This document shows, piece after piece, positions 44,884-53,467 of a DNA stretch of 64,000 nucleotides (its first letter is position 1; every line of letters starts with the position of its first letter). The stretch covers positions 574,327-638,326 of the forward strand of contig NZ_CP024866.1 of assembly GCF_004136015.1 (NCBI RefSeq), read 5' to 3'. The position numbers were made by a program, and so were the translations under genes. The notes beneath the pieces were generated by a model. That model saw only the letters and a program-made list of their open reading frames with translations, made no database searches and was not told the DNA's origin. The stretch comes from Pseudomonas sp. ACM7. GTDB taxonomy: Bacteria; Pseudomonadota; Gammaproteobacteria; Pseudomonadales; Pseudomonadaceae.

Positions 44884-45011
44884 GGTTCATTTATTTCGAA
44901 AGTTTCATATGTTTTTTTCAGTAAATCTGAAAAATCTACGGTGCTGATCCTTCAATAAAAATGCGTAACTCATTGATTTTATTAATAACAAATAATCATC
45001 TTTTTTGAAGC
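44884..45011. repeat. 130-base dispersed repeat, copy B
   Basis: Same orientation and layout as 26705-26834 (ggttcatttatttcgaa ... aatcatcttttttgaa). It sits just outside the gapN fragment at the right edge of the secretion locus. Confidence 0.7.
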
Positions 45012-45061
45012 CCTATAGGAGCCGACTGTCGGTGCCGATCAGTTAAGGAACGACACGGACC

Positions 45062-45191
45062 GTAGCAGCTGGCGAAGCCTGCGTTCGGCTGCGTAGCAGT
45101 CGTGAAATCAGGCGACGCGGTTTTCAGGAAGACCTCGCGCTCCGGTTTCACGACTGCTGCGCAGCCGAACGCAGGCTTCGCCAGCTGCTAC
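45062..45191. repeat. REP pair, GTAGCAGCTGGCGAAGCCTGCG class
   Basis: Nearly perfect 46-base arms (gtagcagctggcgaagcctg ... and complement) around a 38-base centre. This third REP class is seen again at 55366-55499. Confidence 0.88.
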
Positions 45192-45220
45192 AGATCGTGT
45201 TACCGCTTAATTGATCGGCA

Positions 45221-45487
45221 CTACCTGTTTTCCTGTACTGAAACCTGCCCCTGCAATCGTCGTCCGACGACATCCATCAAATCACAGCCATCGCGCAGTG
45301 AAGTCACCAACACCCGCGCCAGCTCACTGTGGACACCCTCCCCAAACGCAATGTTCTCCAGCAGCTGCGTTGCGGTACGAATGCGGTAGGCCGCGGTTTT
45401 ATGCAACACGTCCAGTGGTGCTTCAGTGTCGATCAGCAATGATGGGATGTTGCAGTCGATGCCAGTGATAGGCATGTATCGATCCAT
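45221..45487 (-). CDS. DUF3077-like small protein
   Basis: Protein of 88 residues without signal or membrane segment. APLDVLHKTAAYRIRTATQLL followed by HSELARVLVTSLRDGCDLMDVV matches the pattern of DUF3077, small helical proteins common in pseudomonads and of unknown role. It lies 33 bases downstream of the DUF6124-like gene on the same strand, a pairing often seen in Pseudomonas. ATG at 45487. Confidence 0.65.
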   Translation of the reverse strand: MDRYMPITGIDCNIPSLLIDTEAPLDVLHKTAAYRIRTATQLLENIAFGEGVHSELARVLVTSLRDGCDLMDVVGRRLQGQVSVQENR

Positions 45488-45520
45488 GATGAAAAACCTC
45501 CATTGGGTAAAGGCACACGA

Positions 45521-45907
45521 TTATTCAGCGTTGGCAGTTGGACGACCTTCAGACAATCCCCGGGGTGGTTCCAGGTTGTCCAGCGCTCGATTGACCAGCA
45601 ATTCGCCCAGCGCGGACAGTTGCTGAATACCTACAATGACATGGCGACGCGGGCCTTCCAGTTCACGGGCGAGATCGGTGGCCATGACACTCAGGGAGGC
45701 GAGGGTTTCAGAGGCGTGACAGAGCAGGGATTCCGTGTCGACATCCGGAACGACGGCGAAGAAATAGCTGGCAGATGCGGGACGTGTGTGAGTGCGCAGG
45801 GGCACGCTGACGAGCTGTTCGGTGACTTTGGCGGGACTGGATGAAGCGACGGTGTCGTTGGGGGAATCGTTTGGTGTTTCCGCGGAATTGGTGCCGAATT
45901 TTTTCAT
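45521..45907 (-). CDS. DUF6124-family small protein
   Basis: Protein of 128 residues from the ATG at 45907 (MKKFGTNSAETPND). It has a disordered, Ser/Thr/Pro-rich start, then the family core YFFAVVPDVDTESLLCHASE, LASLSVMATDLARELEGPRR and QLSALGELLVNRALD. Function unknown; members are numerous and strain-variable in fluorescens-group genomes. It likely shares a transcript with the DUF3077-like gene. Confidence 0.75.
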   Translation of the reverse strand: MKKFGTNSAETPNDSPNDTVASSSPAKVTEQLVSVPLRTHTRPASASYFFAVVPDVDTESLLCHASETLASLSVMATDLARELEGPRRHVIVGIQQLSALGELLVNRALDNLEPPRGLSEGRPTANAE

Positions 45908-46368
45908 AACAGAGTTCCTTGCAAAGTTAAAAAATGCAAGTCCCACACTGCCAGCCGGGACAAGGCTGCTTACTGTACGCGTGTTATTAGAGAGGTAAAT
46001 ACATTAATAATAAATTTAACTTTGTTAATCAAACAAGTGAACATCTGTGCAGAAAAATGATTATAAGTGGTTAATATTCGCGCATCCCTACGCAACACGG
46101 CAGCTACAAAAAATAGAGGCTATTGATCGCTAAAAACTGTGCCACACATAAACTCACCCCGCTTCCTCATTTCTGTAAGAAATTTCTCTATTTTGCCGGC
46201 ACGCCTCGCCGCGAAACATTATCTAACGTTTACCCACCGTGCGCCCGACATTATTTTGTACATAATTCATGCATGAAGGACGCAGGGCTCCCCCAAATAG
46301 TATCACCATGACTGTTTCGTTTAGATCGGGAGCTTTTTTTGCAGCTACAAATAAATGGTAATTCTTCA
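45908..46368. other. AT-rich spacer
   Basis: No gene seen. It contains divergent promoters' worth of space for the DUF6124 gene and the XRE gene, and a gctccc...gggagc dyad at about 46288-46333, with the right arm followed by a run of T, which may be a terminator-like or attenuator structure ahead of the XRE frame. Confidence 0.4.
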
Positions 46369-46671
46369 ATGCACAGAAAAGAAAAAACAGAAAACTTAAA
46401 AAACAACATCAAATATTTAATAAAAAGTCGAGGAGAGACGCAGCTATCTTTATGCAATTCCATTGGCTTAACCAGAACTACGATATACAACATATTGGAG
46501 GGAAAGGTTGTAAATGTTCAACAGTCCACAATTCGCAAGATTTCTGATTTTTTTGGCGTCTCGTATAAAGAAATAGAGAGCGTAGACTTTCAGGAAAAAG
46601 AAATTATAGAAAATAGTGTTTCCATGCCGCTTCCTATAACGAAGTCATTGGCCATGTGTCGTCTATTTTAG
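46369..46671 (+). pseudogene. XRE-type regulator fused out of frame to a transporter fragment
   Basis: From the ATG at 46369, residues 1-85 form a Cro/CI-type helix-turn-helix (NIKYLIKSRGETQLSLCNSI, GLTRTTIYNILEGKVVNVQQ, IRKISDFFGVSY). After about codon 85 the DNA matches a queuosine-precursor transporter in another frame, so the native C-terminus is gone and the frame stops at 46671. The DNA-binding part may still be made. AT-rich and unlike core genes. Confidence 0.6.
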
Positions 46672-46970
46672 TAGCGTCCTCTGTCTCATTCCTAATATCC
46701 GAATACGTAAACTCGTATCTGCTTTGCAGAATAAAAGAACTTACCAACTCCAGATTTCTATTTTTGCGAGTGTTTTTCAGCACTTTCTTTGCGGTGATAA
46801 TAGACAGCTTTATTTTTTGCTATATTGCTTTTTACGGATCCATGCTCAATAACGAAATACTTAATATCATTTACATCCAGATAGCGATAAAAATGTTTTT
46901 AGCTGTTTTGAATATTTTTCCAGCATATGGAGCAAGATCACTATTTCAGAAATGTATGCCAAGCCGGTAA
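46626..46970 (+). pseudogene. C-terminal fragment of a VUT/YhhQ-type queuosine precursor transporter
   Basis: Read in the frame through 46656, the DNA gives SYNEVIGHVSSILVASSVSF then LISEYVNSYLLCRIKEL and FFSTFFAVIIDSFIFCYIAF. These match the later helices of VUT-family transporters of preQ0/preQ1. The N-terminal helices are missing, replaced by the XRE gene. The 3' end is itself replaced at about 46968 by the reversed start of queC. Confidence 0.65.
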
Positions 46971-47070
46971 ACGTAATGCAATGAATTTCATCGTACATCG
47001 GCAATGCATGGATCAAGCAGGTGGTTGAGTCTTGTCCACCGCTGAAAACGATAACGGCCTTTCTGGTCAT
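46969..47070 (-). pseudogene. 5' fragment of queC (7-cyano-7-deazaguanine synthase)
   Basis: The start [20 protein letters not shown] then [14 protein letters not shown] carries the ATP-pyrophosphatase P-loop SGGQDS of QueC. Homology ends after about 34 codons at the join with the transporter fragment, though the frame stays open to 46867. QueC makes preQ0, so a transporter and enzyme of the same pathway have been joined tail to tail by a deletion. Confidence 0.7.
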
Positions 47071-47237
47071 GGTTCGTTCTTCCTTGGGGTGTCCCGGCAG
47101 GGTGCCGGGGCCGTTGACCCTACCGGGAAGCTCAAACTCTGGGTGTGGGAGGTTTCCGAAATAACCGTCTCCGATTTCCGTTTGTGTCAGTTCTATGCGG
47201 ATTCCCGAGCGTCAACAGTTGAGGAGAACGCGTGCGC

Positions 47238-47269
47238 TTGCTCGGTTGCTCGGTTGCTCGGTTGCTCGG
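47238..47269. repeat. Four tandem copies of ttgctcgg
   Basis: An eight-base unit is repeated four times exactly in the remnant zone after queC. It is a likely slippage product with no evident function. Confidence 0.85.
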
Positions 47270-47313
47270 TAAAGAGGTTGCACGACGCGCCTCACAGGAC
47301 CGCCAGACCCTTA

Positions 47314-47520
47314 GTAGTTCACGTTGACCAGAACCAGTTGATGGATGCGGTGTTGAATCAGCATCACAAACCGCGAGCGGCGGCCAAGACGTGGTTGAAG
47401 GCTCATCCGACGATGCTGGAGGCGTGGCTTGCCGGGGTTGGCAGTCGGGATGGCCAGGATGGGTTAACGGTGGCCAGTGCCAGGTTGGCCGCTCAAAAAC
47501 AGTTCACCAATCCCTCGTAG
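47314..47520 (+). pseudogene. C-terminal fragment of a betaine/choline ABC transporter binding protein
   Basis: The codons VDQNQLMDAVLNQHHKPRAA then KTWLKAHPTMLEAWLAGV and RDGQDGL match the end of ChoX/ProX-type periplasmic binding proteins (AAKxWLKANPxxLDxWLAGVxTRDG). Upstream, the frame has no homology, so only the last 65 codons remain. The stop is at 47520. Confidence 0.55.
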
Positions 47521-47547
47521 AAGCGCGGGGGATTGAAGAACTCCACG

Positions 47548-48411
47548 TCACAATGCTTTGAGCATATGGTGGATGGCTTTGTGGCCGGACTTGGGAGCAT
47601 CGGTAAAAAAATCCGCGATACGAGACGCAAACTTTTGGGTATTCAGGAAAGACTCATTCATTGTCAACGCAGTATCGTTGATCGATACCATGACATAAGC
47701 ACTCTGACCGCTGCCTACAAAACCGATAGAAGCGTGATCATTGCCATGATGCAAGATAACTAAAATAGAGTCCCGGGCGATCGGGCACTTTTCGACTTCC
47801 CATTCCGGCGGCTCATTCCTGTTAAAAACCTGGGCAAGCCGGGATAAAAATGAAGTGTGGCGAGTCGCCTCTTCCTGCAACTTCTGTTTCGCTAAAATCA
47901 GCACTTGGCTCCAAGCCTCGGCATCGTAAGAAATATGATCCGGACACCTCTGACAATCATACGAGCGTGGTTCGGCCACCGCCATATAGGTGCCACAAGT
48001 CAACGGGGGAGACTCATACCTAAAACCATTGGAAGCGGACATTTCCTCTTTGTACTTACTCAGGAAATTCTTGACAGTAGCAACAGAAGAGCCCGACATC
48101 AGACTCGCCTCTTCAGCCCCTGTTGGAAGATCAAAGTAAAGATCATCCAGAACCAATGACCTTGAGGACAGGTCAAGAGGTGAACCATCATTTACCCAGT
48201 TAATATCCGATCGCTCCGCCCCGCACTCATCAAATTGCTCCAGCAATGCAACGAGCTGATCGCGCTGAACTGGGTCAGCCATTATTTCAGAGAGCAACGC
48301 CGCCGATGCTTCGTAACCACTTTGCGTTTCCAGATCGGCATTGAACCCCTTCATCTCGCGAAGCGCGTAGGCAAGCTCGGCCTTTGAAAGTTGGGGTCTG
48401 GCATCATTCAT
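47548..48411 (-). CDS. Unrecognised protein, second gene of a two-gene operon
   Basis: Protein of 287 residues from the ATG at 48411, with GGAGGT upstream; the frame is open to 48447. Not recognised. It is soluble and acidic, with a helical start (LSKAELAYALREMKGFNADL) and a mid-protein Cys cluster (CGTYMAV...YDCQRCPDHI) that could bind zinc. A later beta-rich part follows (ILVILHHGNDHASIGFVGSG, QSAYVMVSINDTALTMNES). It lies 53 bases from the GNAT-like gene upstream. Possible roles include a partner or antidote of that protein; there is no direct evidence. Confidence 0.6.
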   Translation of the reverse strand: MNDARPQLSKAELAYALREMKGFNADLETQSGYEASAALLSEIMADPVQRDQLVALLEQFDECGAERSDINWVNDGSPLDLSSRSLVLDDLYFDLPTGAEEASLMSGSSVATVKNFLSKYKEEMSASNGFRYESPPLTCGTYMAVAEPRSYDCQRCPDHISYDAEAWSQVLILAKQKLQEEATRHTSFLSRLAQVFNRNEPPEWEVEKCPIARDSILVILHHGNDHASIGFVGSGQSAYVMVSINDTALTMNESFLNTQKFASRIADFFTDAPKSGHKAIHHMLKAL

Positions 48412-48464
48412 AAAATTTACTCTACCTCCCGATAGTCCGTAGCGCAAAGTGGAACCATGACCGC

Positions 48465-49178
48465 CTATCGCCGTGCGTCATAGCGAGAAGAAAATGCCCG
48501 AGCATCTGCCCCGTTGAAGTGGAAATATTCATCTGGGCGACTCCTGCGCCAAATCACCGTGACGCAGCCGTTGTTGGGTGAGAGCCGGCGCATTTTACAT
48601 CCTGCCTCGTAAAAATCGATGAGCTTACTGCCTCCTTTGGGATCGGCATGCAACAGCATTTCTCCGTCATTGCCTTCGTCCAAAGCAGCTTGAATCGTGC
48701 AATCAATCAGGGTCTTGGCAACACCACGAACCGCTGGCTGCCCCAAAAACTGCTCATAAGCTTCTGACGGTGCATCGGAAAGGTACCAAGTAAAAGCGCG
48801 CTGCCGCTCCACGCCCTCGACGTTGCAATGCAATTTCGGAACGATGGAAAGCATCCCGATCGGAAACGTTTGCTCACCTCTCGAAACAACAACGCACATT
48901 GCCTTTCCTTTTTCGGAGCAATTACCAGGCATCTGGGTGAGGTAGTTATGGATCCCCACAAGTTTTAGATACGTTGGCCAACGCCATCCAACGTCAGCGC
49001 GAACTCTGCGGTCCGTCGCGCCCTCATGTGAATAATTGCTATTGACGAGAGGTTGAACCTTTTCATGCCATTGTTTCGCTAACCCTTTAGTCATCGGTAC
49101 GACGCAGACTTTCACCTGAAAGGGATTTCCAAAGGTGTCATAGGCCGGTAAGGAGGAAATGGGCCGTTGTAGCGGCAT
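48465..49178 (-). CDS. Unrecognised protein with a GNAT-like C-terminal half
   Basis: Protein of 237 residues. The C-terminal part has features of an acetyltransferase: the strand MCVVVSRGEQTFPIGMLSIV, then AVRGVAKTLIDCTIQAALDEG as the acetyl-CoA helix, and MLLHADPKGGSKLIDFYEAGC as the closing strand-helix. The N-terminal 80 residues (VKVCVVPMTKGLAKQWHEKV) are unfamiliar. It is first of a two-gene operon located among deletion scars, so it is accessory. It could be an effector or toxin; this is speculation. Confidence 0.6.
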   Translation of the reverse strand: MPLQRPISSLPAYDTFGNPFQVKVCVVPMTKGLAKQWHEKVQPLVNSNYSHEGATDRRVRADVGWRWPTYLKLVGIHNYLTQMPGNCSEKGKAMCVVVSRGEQTFPIGMLSIVPKLHCNVEGVERQRAFTWYLSDAPSEAYEQFLGQPAVRGVAKTLIDCTIQAALDEGNDGEMLLHADPKGGSKLIDFYEAGCKMRRLSPNNGCVTVIWRRSRPDEYFHFNGADARAFSSRYDARR

Positions 49179-49481
49179 AATCGAGCTTCCTTGCGAGTTT
49201 TATTTTTGAATTCCTTGAGGATCGATTTGAGCCGCCATTGGCAAAATCCCAGTTTTACGCGCGTTTCCAAATCTGCGATTGACGCTAGCACAAGCAGCAA
49301 AAGTCCGTGACCACACGCTTTTTTCCGGATGTTTCTTACGCCCTGCACGATTCAACCGCTATCCCACCTTCCTGGCTGGCGACCGTGCACCTGACGACCG
49401 GAAACAAAAATGAATTGCCACAAAATATTACCTGCGTCATATTACACGCATAATAAAGACCCGTTTCCCACAGGTATTTCC
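49179..49481. other. Divergent spacer
   Basis: It contains the promoter regions for the unknown operon (leftwards) and the emrA-like remnant (rightwards). The AT-rich stretch acaaaatattacctgcgtca before 49480 is a plausible promoter zone. No gene is seen. Confidence 0.4.
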
Positions 49482-50180
49482 ATGACCAGCATGCCCAGCC
49501 TTGAACCCGACCTTGCTGTCCCGGTGAGCACACCCAAGCCTCCCCTGCTCAAACGGTTGATCTTGCTCGCTGCGGTCATCGCTGCCCTGGTGTTCGCCGG
49601 GCTGTACGCGAGTCACTGGTGGACCGCCGGCCGTTTCACCGAAGAGACCGACGACGCTTACATCGGCGGCGATGTAACGGTGATCGGGCCGAAGGTGGCG
49701 GGTTACATCGAAGAAGTGCTGGTCACCGACAACCAGAAGGTCAAGGCCGGCGATGTGCTGATTCGTCTCGACTCCCGCGACTACCGCGCCAACCTGGCCA
49801 AGGCCGAAGGTGCGGTGGCCGCCGAAGAAGCGCTGCTCGCCAACCTCGATGCCACCGAACAATTGCAACACGCGGTGATCGGCCAGGCCCGCGCCGGCAT
49901 CGACGCCGCCGGAGCCGAAACCGCCCGCTCCCGGGATGACGATGCTCGCTACAAAAAACTGGTCGGCAGCAATGCCGTCTCGGTGGAAAGCGCCCAACGC
50001 GCCAACGCCACCTTCAAGACCGCCCAAGCCCTCAGCGCCCGGGCCCAGGCTGAATTGCTCGCCGCGCAACGTCAGCTGAACGTGATCGCAACCCAGAAAC
50101 AGCAAGCCCGCGCCGCGCTGATGCAGGCTCGTGCCGAACGTGATCTGGCGCAATTGAACGTGGGGGACTGTTCAACTTGA
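49482..50180 (+). pseudogene. EmrA/HlyD-type efflux adaptor, 3' part deleted
   Basis: From the ATG at 49482 it has a membrane helix (RLILLAAVIAALVFAGLYAS), the lipoyl half-motif (TDDAYIGGDVTVIGPKVAGY, KVKAGDVLIRLDSRDYRANL) and a coiled coil to about residue 225. The protein then ends abruptly (LAQLNVGDCST) where the DNA becomes the end of an emrB-like gene. The second lipoyl half and the beta-barrel are missing, so a working adaptor is unlikely. Confidence 0.75.
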
Positions 50181-50530
50181 TGCGAAACCTTGGGGGTGCC
50201 ATCGGCATCGCCGCGTGCGCGACCATCCTTAATGACCGCACCAACTTGCACTTCACCCGGTTGGCGGAAAACCTCAACAGCACCAATGAAGCACTCAACC
50301 AATGGCTGTCCCAGGTCGGCAACAACTTCGCCGCCCTCGGCCAAAGCGGTGACGTGGGCGTCACCGCCAGCCTGCATCAGCTGTGGCTGCTGACCTACCG
50401 CGAAGCGCAGACGCAAACCTACGGCGACGCATTCCTGATGATCATGGTCTGCTTCATCATCGCCACGGCGATGGTGCCCTTGATGCGCAAGGTGCAACCA
50501 CCGGCCGCGCCGAGTTCGGATGCTCATTGA
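50162..50530 (+). pseudogene. C-terminal fragment of an EmrB/DHA2-type MFS pump
   Basis: The frame through 50177 reads GLFNLMRNLGGAIGIAACAT, the conserved helix-11 region of EmrB/QacA-type 14-helix exporters. It continues to a last helix (DAFLMIMVCFIIATAMVPLM) and stops at 50530. About 380 N-terminal codons are absent. With the truncated adaptor just upstream, this is one deletion that removed the end of emrA and most of emrB. Confidence 0.75.
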
Positions 50531-50540
50531 GCCTTGGGTG

Positions 50541-50981
50541 TCACTCCTGAGGCATTTTGCGGAAGCCTACCGCCAGGCGGTTCCAGGCGTTAATGGTGGT
50601 AATGGCCACGGTCAAGTCGACCATTTCCTTGGGGCTGAACTCGGAAGTAGCCAGTTCGTAATCTTCGTCCGGAACGTGGGTCTGGCTCAGCAGCGTGAGG
50701 GATTCGGTCCAGGCCAGCGCCGCACGTTCACGCGGGGTGAAGAATGGCGTTTCACGCCAGGCCGAAAGAGTGTATAGGCGACGCTCGGCCTCACCGCCCT
50801 TGCGGGCATCGGCGCTGTGCATATCCAGGCAGAACGCGCAGCCGTTGATTTGCGAGGTACGCAGCTTGACCAGTTCGATCAGCGTCTTTTCCAGAGGCAG
50901 CTTCGACACAGCGGTTTCCAGCGCGATCATGGCTTTGAGTGCATCAGGGGAAGCAGTGTAGAAATCGATGCGAGGTTTCAT
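50541..50981 (-). CDS. Carboxymuconolactone decarboxylase/AhpD-like protein
   Basis: Protein of 146 residues from the ATG at 50981 (MKPRIDFYTASPDALKAM). The core has the AhpD-type redox motif CAFCLDMH (CxxC-x3-H, about 52-59) preceded by LVKLRTSQING and followed by RERAALAWTESLTLL. Members act as alkylhydroperoxidase-like disulphide reductases. A monocistronic gene, convergent with the emrB fragment. Confidence 0.88.
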   Translation of the reverse strand: MKPRIDFYTASPDALKAMIALETAVSKLPLEKTLIELVKLRTSQINGCAFCLDMHSADARKGGEAERRLYTLSAWRETPFFTPRERAALAWTESLTLLSQTHVPDEDYELATSEFSPKEMVDLTVAITTINAWNRLAVGFRKMPQE

Positions 50982-51128
50982 GGTGGGCTCCAGTCTAAAG
51001 GGGTGTGGAGCTACGTTAATCGCGCAGTGACTTGCAGCAAATAGCCAATTATTGGGAAGTTGAGGATGCCAATGGGACGCCTGCCGACGGCTCACTCGAT
51101 TGCACCCGCACCCAAGACGTTCGCGCCC

Positions 51129-52571
51129 CTACGCTCGATTGCGCAGCCACTGCAAAAATCCCTTCTTCTGCACAACCCTAGGCGCTTCCTGAGTCAACGT
51201 CTGAGACTTGTTCAAGCGGAAATCCAGCAACGCCTTCATCGCTTCGCTGATGTCATGCCGCGCATCCAGACACGGTTTGAGGTAGTCCTTTTCGATCCGG
51301 TACAAGCTGCACGCGGTCTTGGCGCTGAAGTCCGCCGGTAGCGCCGTATCGGACAAAATCCCGCCTTCGCCGATCACCTCACCCGGGCCCATGCGCCCGG
51401 ATTCGAACTTGACCCCGCCACGGCTCAGCTCCACCGACACCACACCTGATTCGATGATGAACAAATGATCGCTGACCTCCCCCGCCGGCAGGATCATTTC
51501 ACCGGCGCGGAAGTTTTGCAGGGTCATGTTCTGGCTGAAGGTTTCTTTCTCTTCCTGACGCAGGGTCGAGAAAATGTTCGACGCGTCCAGCAATGCCCGT
51601 GGCCGTGACAGGTTGGCAGGTGCATTGGGTTCGACGTTCGACAACAGGCTGACACCGCTGGCCTGCAAGTGCCGGAATGCCAGGTCGAACAGCAGATTAC
51701 GGACCATGCGTTTCTGGTCCATGGAGACCACGAAACCACTGATTTCGTATTCCACGCCGGTGGCGCTGGAGCCTTTCAACGCGACACACGGCGCCGGTTT
51801 GATCAACAAATAGCGGCATCCTTGCATCGCCCGTTCCAGCGCGTCGATCACCGTTTGCGGACGCGCGTGCGGGCTGAGTTGCAGGCTGATGGATACGCCG
51901 AAAATGTCACTGGGCCGACTGAAGTTGATGATCTTGGCCTTGGCCGCCAGGGAGTTGGGGATCACCGCCATGCTGCCCTGGGCCGTTTGCAGGCGCGTGG
52001 CGCGCCAGTCGATGTCGATAACCCTACCTTCGGTGCCGTCGATGGAGATCCAGTCATCCAGTTGATAGGGTTTGGTGGTGTTGAGGACGATCCCGGAGAA
52101 CACGTCGCTGAGGGTACTCTGCAAGGCCAGGCCGACGATGATTGCCAACGCACCGGACGTCGCCAACACACCCTTGACCGGCAGATCGAGTACGTACGCC
52201 AGTGCCGCGATGATCGCAATCAGGAAAATCACCGCGCCGAGCAGATCCTGGAGCAAGCGCCCGGTGTGCCCGACCCGTTGCATCATCACCGCGCCGATCA
52301 GCACCGTCAGGGTGCGTGCACCGAACAGCCACCAGCCGATCTGCAAACCGGTGGCCGCCAGGTGCAGCGGGACGTTGTCGACCCAGGGCGCCGTTTCCAT
52401 GGGGTTCATGCCTTCGTTGAACAGCAGGACACTGAACAACGAAAAAATCACCAGCCGCACGACCAGTTTCCATTGGCTGCCATTGGCACTGAGCAAGCGC
52501 CACAGCCCAAGATCGATAAGGATCAAAGCCATCGCGCAGAGCAACGGGTGATCGGTAAGCAGTGACAGCAT
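51129..52571 (-). CDS. MscS-type mechanosensitive channel with cyclic-nucleotide-binding domain
   Basis: Protein of 480 residues from the ATG at 52571 (MLSLLTDHPLL). It has four or five membrane helices (to about 165), the pore-lining MscS helix (VLATSGALAIIVGLALQSTL), the beta domain (YQLDDWISIDGTEGRVIDID) and the mixed alpha/beta cage to about 300. A C-terminal cNMP-binding fold runs about 330-450 (RAGEMILPAGEVSDHLFIIE, GPGEVIGEGGIL). It releases solutes on osmotic downshift or passes ions under nucleotide control. The cNMP loop lacks the classical Arg-Thr/Ala pair, so ligand binding is uncertain. Confidence 0.9.
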   Translation of the reverse strand: MLSLLTDHPLLCAMALILIDLGLWRLLSANGSQWKLVVRLVIFSLFSVLLFNEGMNPMETAPWVDNVPLHLAATGLQIGWWLFGARTLTVLIGAVMMQRVGHTGRLLQDLLGAVIFLIAIIAALAYVLDLPVKGVLATSGALAIIVGLALQSTLSDVFSGIVLNTTKPYQLDDWISIDGTEGRVIDIDWRATRLQTAQGSMAVIPNSLAAKAKIINFSRPSDIFGVSISLQLSPHARPQTVIDALERAMQGCRYLLIKPAPCVALKGSSATGVEYEISGFVVSMDQKRMVRNLLFDLAFRHLQASGVSLLSNVEPNAPANLSRPRALLDASNIFSTLRQEEKETFSQNMTLQNFRAGEMILPAGEVSDHLFIIESGVVSVELSRGGVKFESGRMGPGEVIGEGGILSDTALPADFSAKTACSLYRIEKDYLKPCLDARHDISEAMKALLDFRLNKSQTLTQEAPRVVQKKGFLQWLRNRA

Positions 52572-52614
52572 CAAGCAACTCCAGCAAGGACCAATGACGC
52601 AAACATCGCACGGA

Positions 52615-52693
52615 TTGTAGGAGCTGGCGAAGCCTGCGATCTTTTGGCGATCCAAGAAGATCAAAAGATCGCAGCCTTCGGCAGCTCCTACAA
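52615..52693. repeat. REP pair, GTAGGAGCTGGCGAAGCCTGCGATC class
   Basis: Inverted arms ttgtaggagctggcgaagcc ... gatctttt and aaaagatcgcagccttcggc ... agctcctacaa lie just upstream of the mechanosensitive channel start and downstream of the isochorismatase-like gene. Confidence 0.87.
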
Positions 52694-52712
52694 GGGGCGA
52701 TGTGCGCCGGGG

Positions 52713-53339
52713 TTACTTGCTGTTAGTCAGCGCGTTGTAGCTGGTAAACAGGTTGCGGTAGTCCGGGATGTGGTTGGAGAACAAGGTGCCCAAGCCTTCC
52801 ACGTCGTTGCGCCAGTCGCGATGCAGCTCACAGGCCAGGCCGAACCAAGTCATCAACTGTGCGCCGGAGGCCGACATGCGGTCCCAGGCCGATTGACGGG
52901 TCAGTTCGTTGAAGGTGCCTGAAGCGTCAGTCACCACGAACACCTCGAAGCCTTCAGCCAGTGCCGACAGCGCCGGGAACGCCACGCACACTTCGGTCAC
53001 CACGCCGGCGATGATCAGTTGTTTCTTGCCGGTGGCCTTGATCGCCTTGACGAAGTCTTCGTTGTCCCAGGCATTGATCTGGCCAGGACGGGCGATGTAC
53101 GGCGCGTCCGGGAACAGCGCCTTGAGTTCAGGGACCAGCGGGCCGTTGGGGCCGGTTTCGAAACTGGTGGTGAGAATGGTCGGCAGCTTGAAGTACTTGG
53201 CCAGGTCAGCCAGGGCCAACACGTTGTTCTTGAAACGGTCCGGCTCGATGTCGCGCACCAGAGAAAGCAGACCCGCCTGGTGATCGACCAACAGAACGGC
53301 GGCGTTATCCTTGTCGAGACGTTTGTAAGAAGTAGTCAT
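52713..53339 (-). CDS. YcaC-like isochorismatase-family hydrolase
   Basis: Cysteine hydrolase of 208 residues. Asp in LLVDHQAGLLSLVRD (about 20), Lys in KAIKATGKKQLIIAG and Cys in GVVTEVCVAFPALSALAEG (about 118) form the triad. A cis-peptide precedes the Cys as in the family. The overall sequence, with MSASGAQLMTWFGLACEL near the end, is that of YcaC, an octameric enzyme of uncertain substrate. Single gene. Confidence 0.9.
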   Translation of the reverse strand: MTTSYKRLDKDNAAVLLVDHQAGLLSLVRDIEPDRFKNNVLALADLAKYFKLPTILTTSFETGPNGPLVPELKALFPDAPYIARPGQINAWDNEDFVKAIKATGKKQLIIAGVVTEVCVAFPALSALAEGFEVFVVTDASGTFNELTRQSAWDRMSASGAQLMTWFGLACELHRDWRNDVEGLGTLFSNHIPDYRNLFTSYNALTNSK

Positions 53340-53467
53340 GGGAGTAATCCTCGCTTTTTATCGATGCCGAACGGGCCGGCGTGAGAGAAACCTGAAAGTT
53401 CGTTAAAACGCGGCCAAGCAAGGGTAGTCGCCCACGCCCGGCACGCCACAGCGTTACAACAATGAGT

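Noticed and set aside
47238..47269. CRISPR-like repeat
   Set aside because: Eight-base units without spacers are a simple tandem repeat. No CRISPR array or cas gene is seen in the window.
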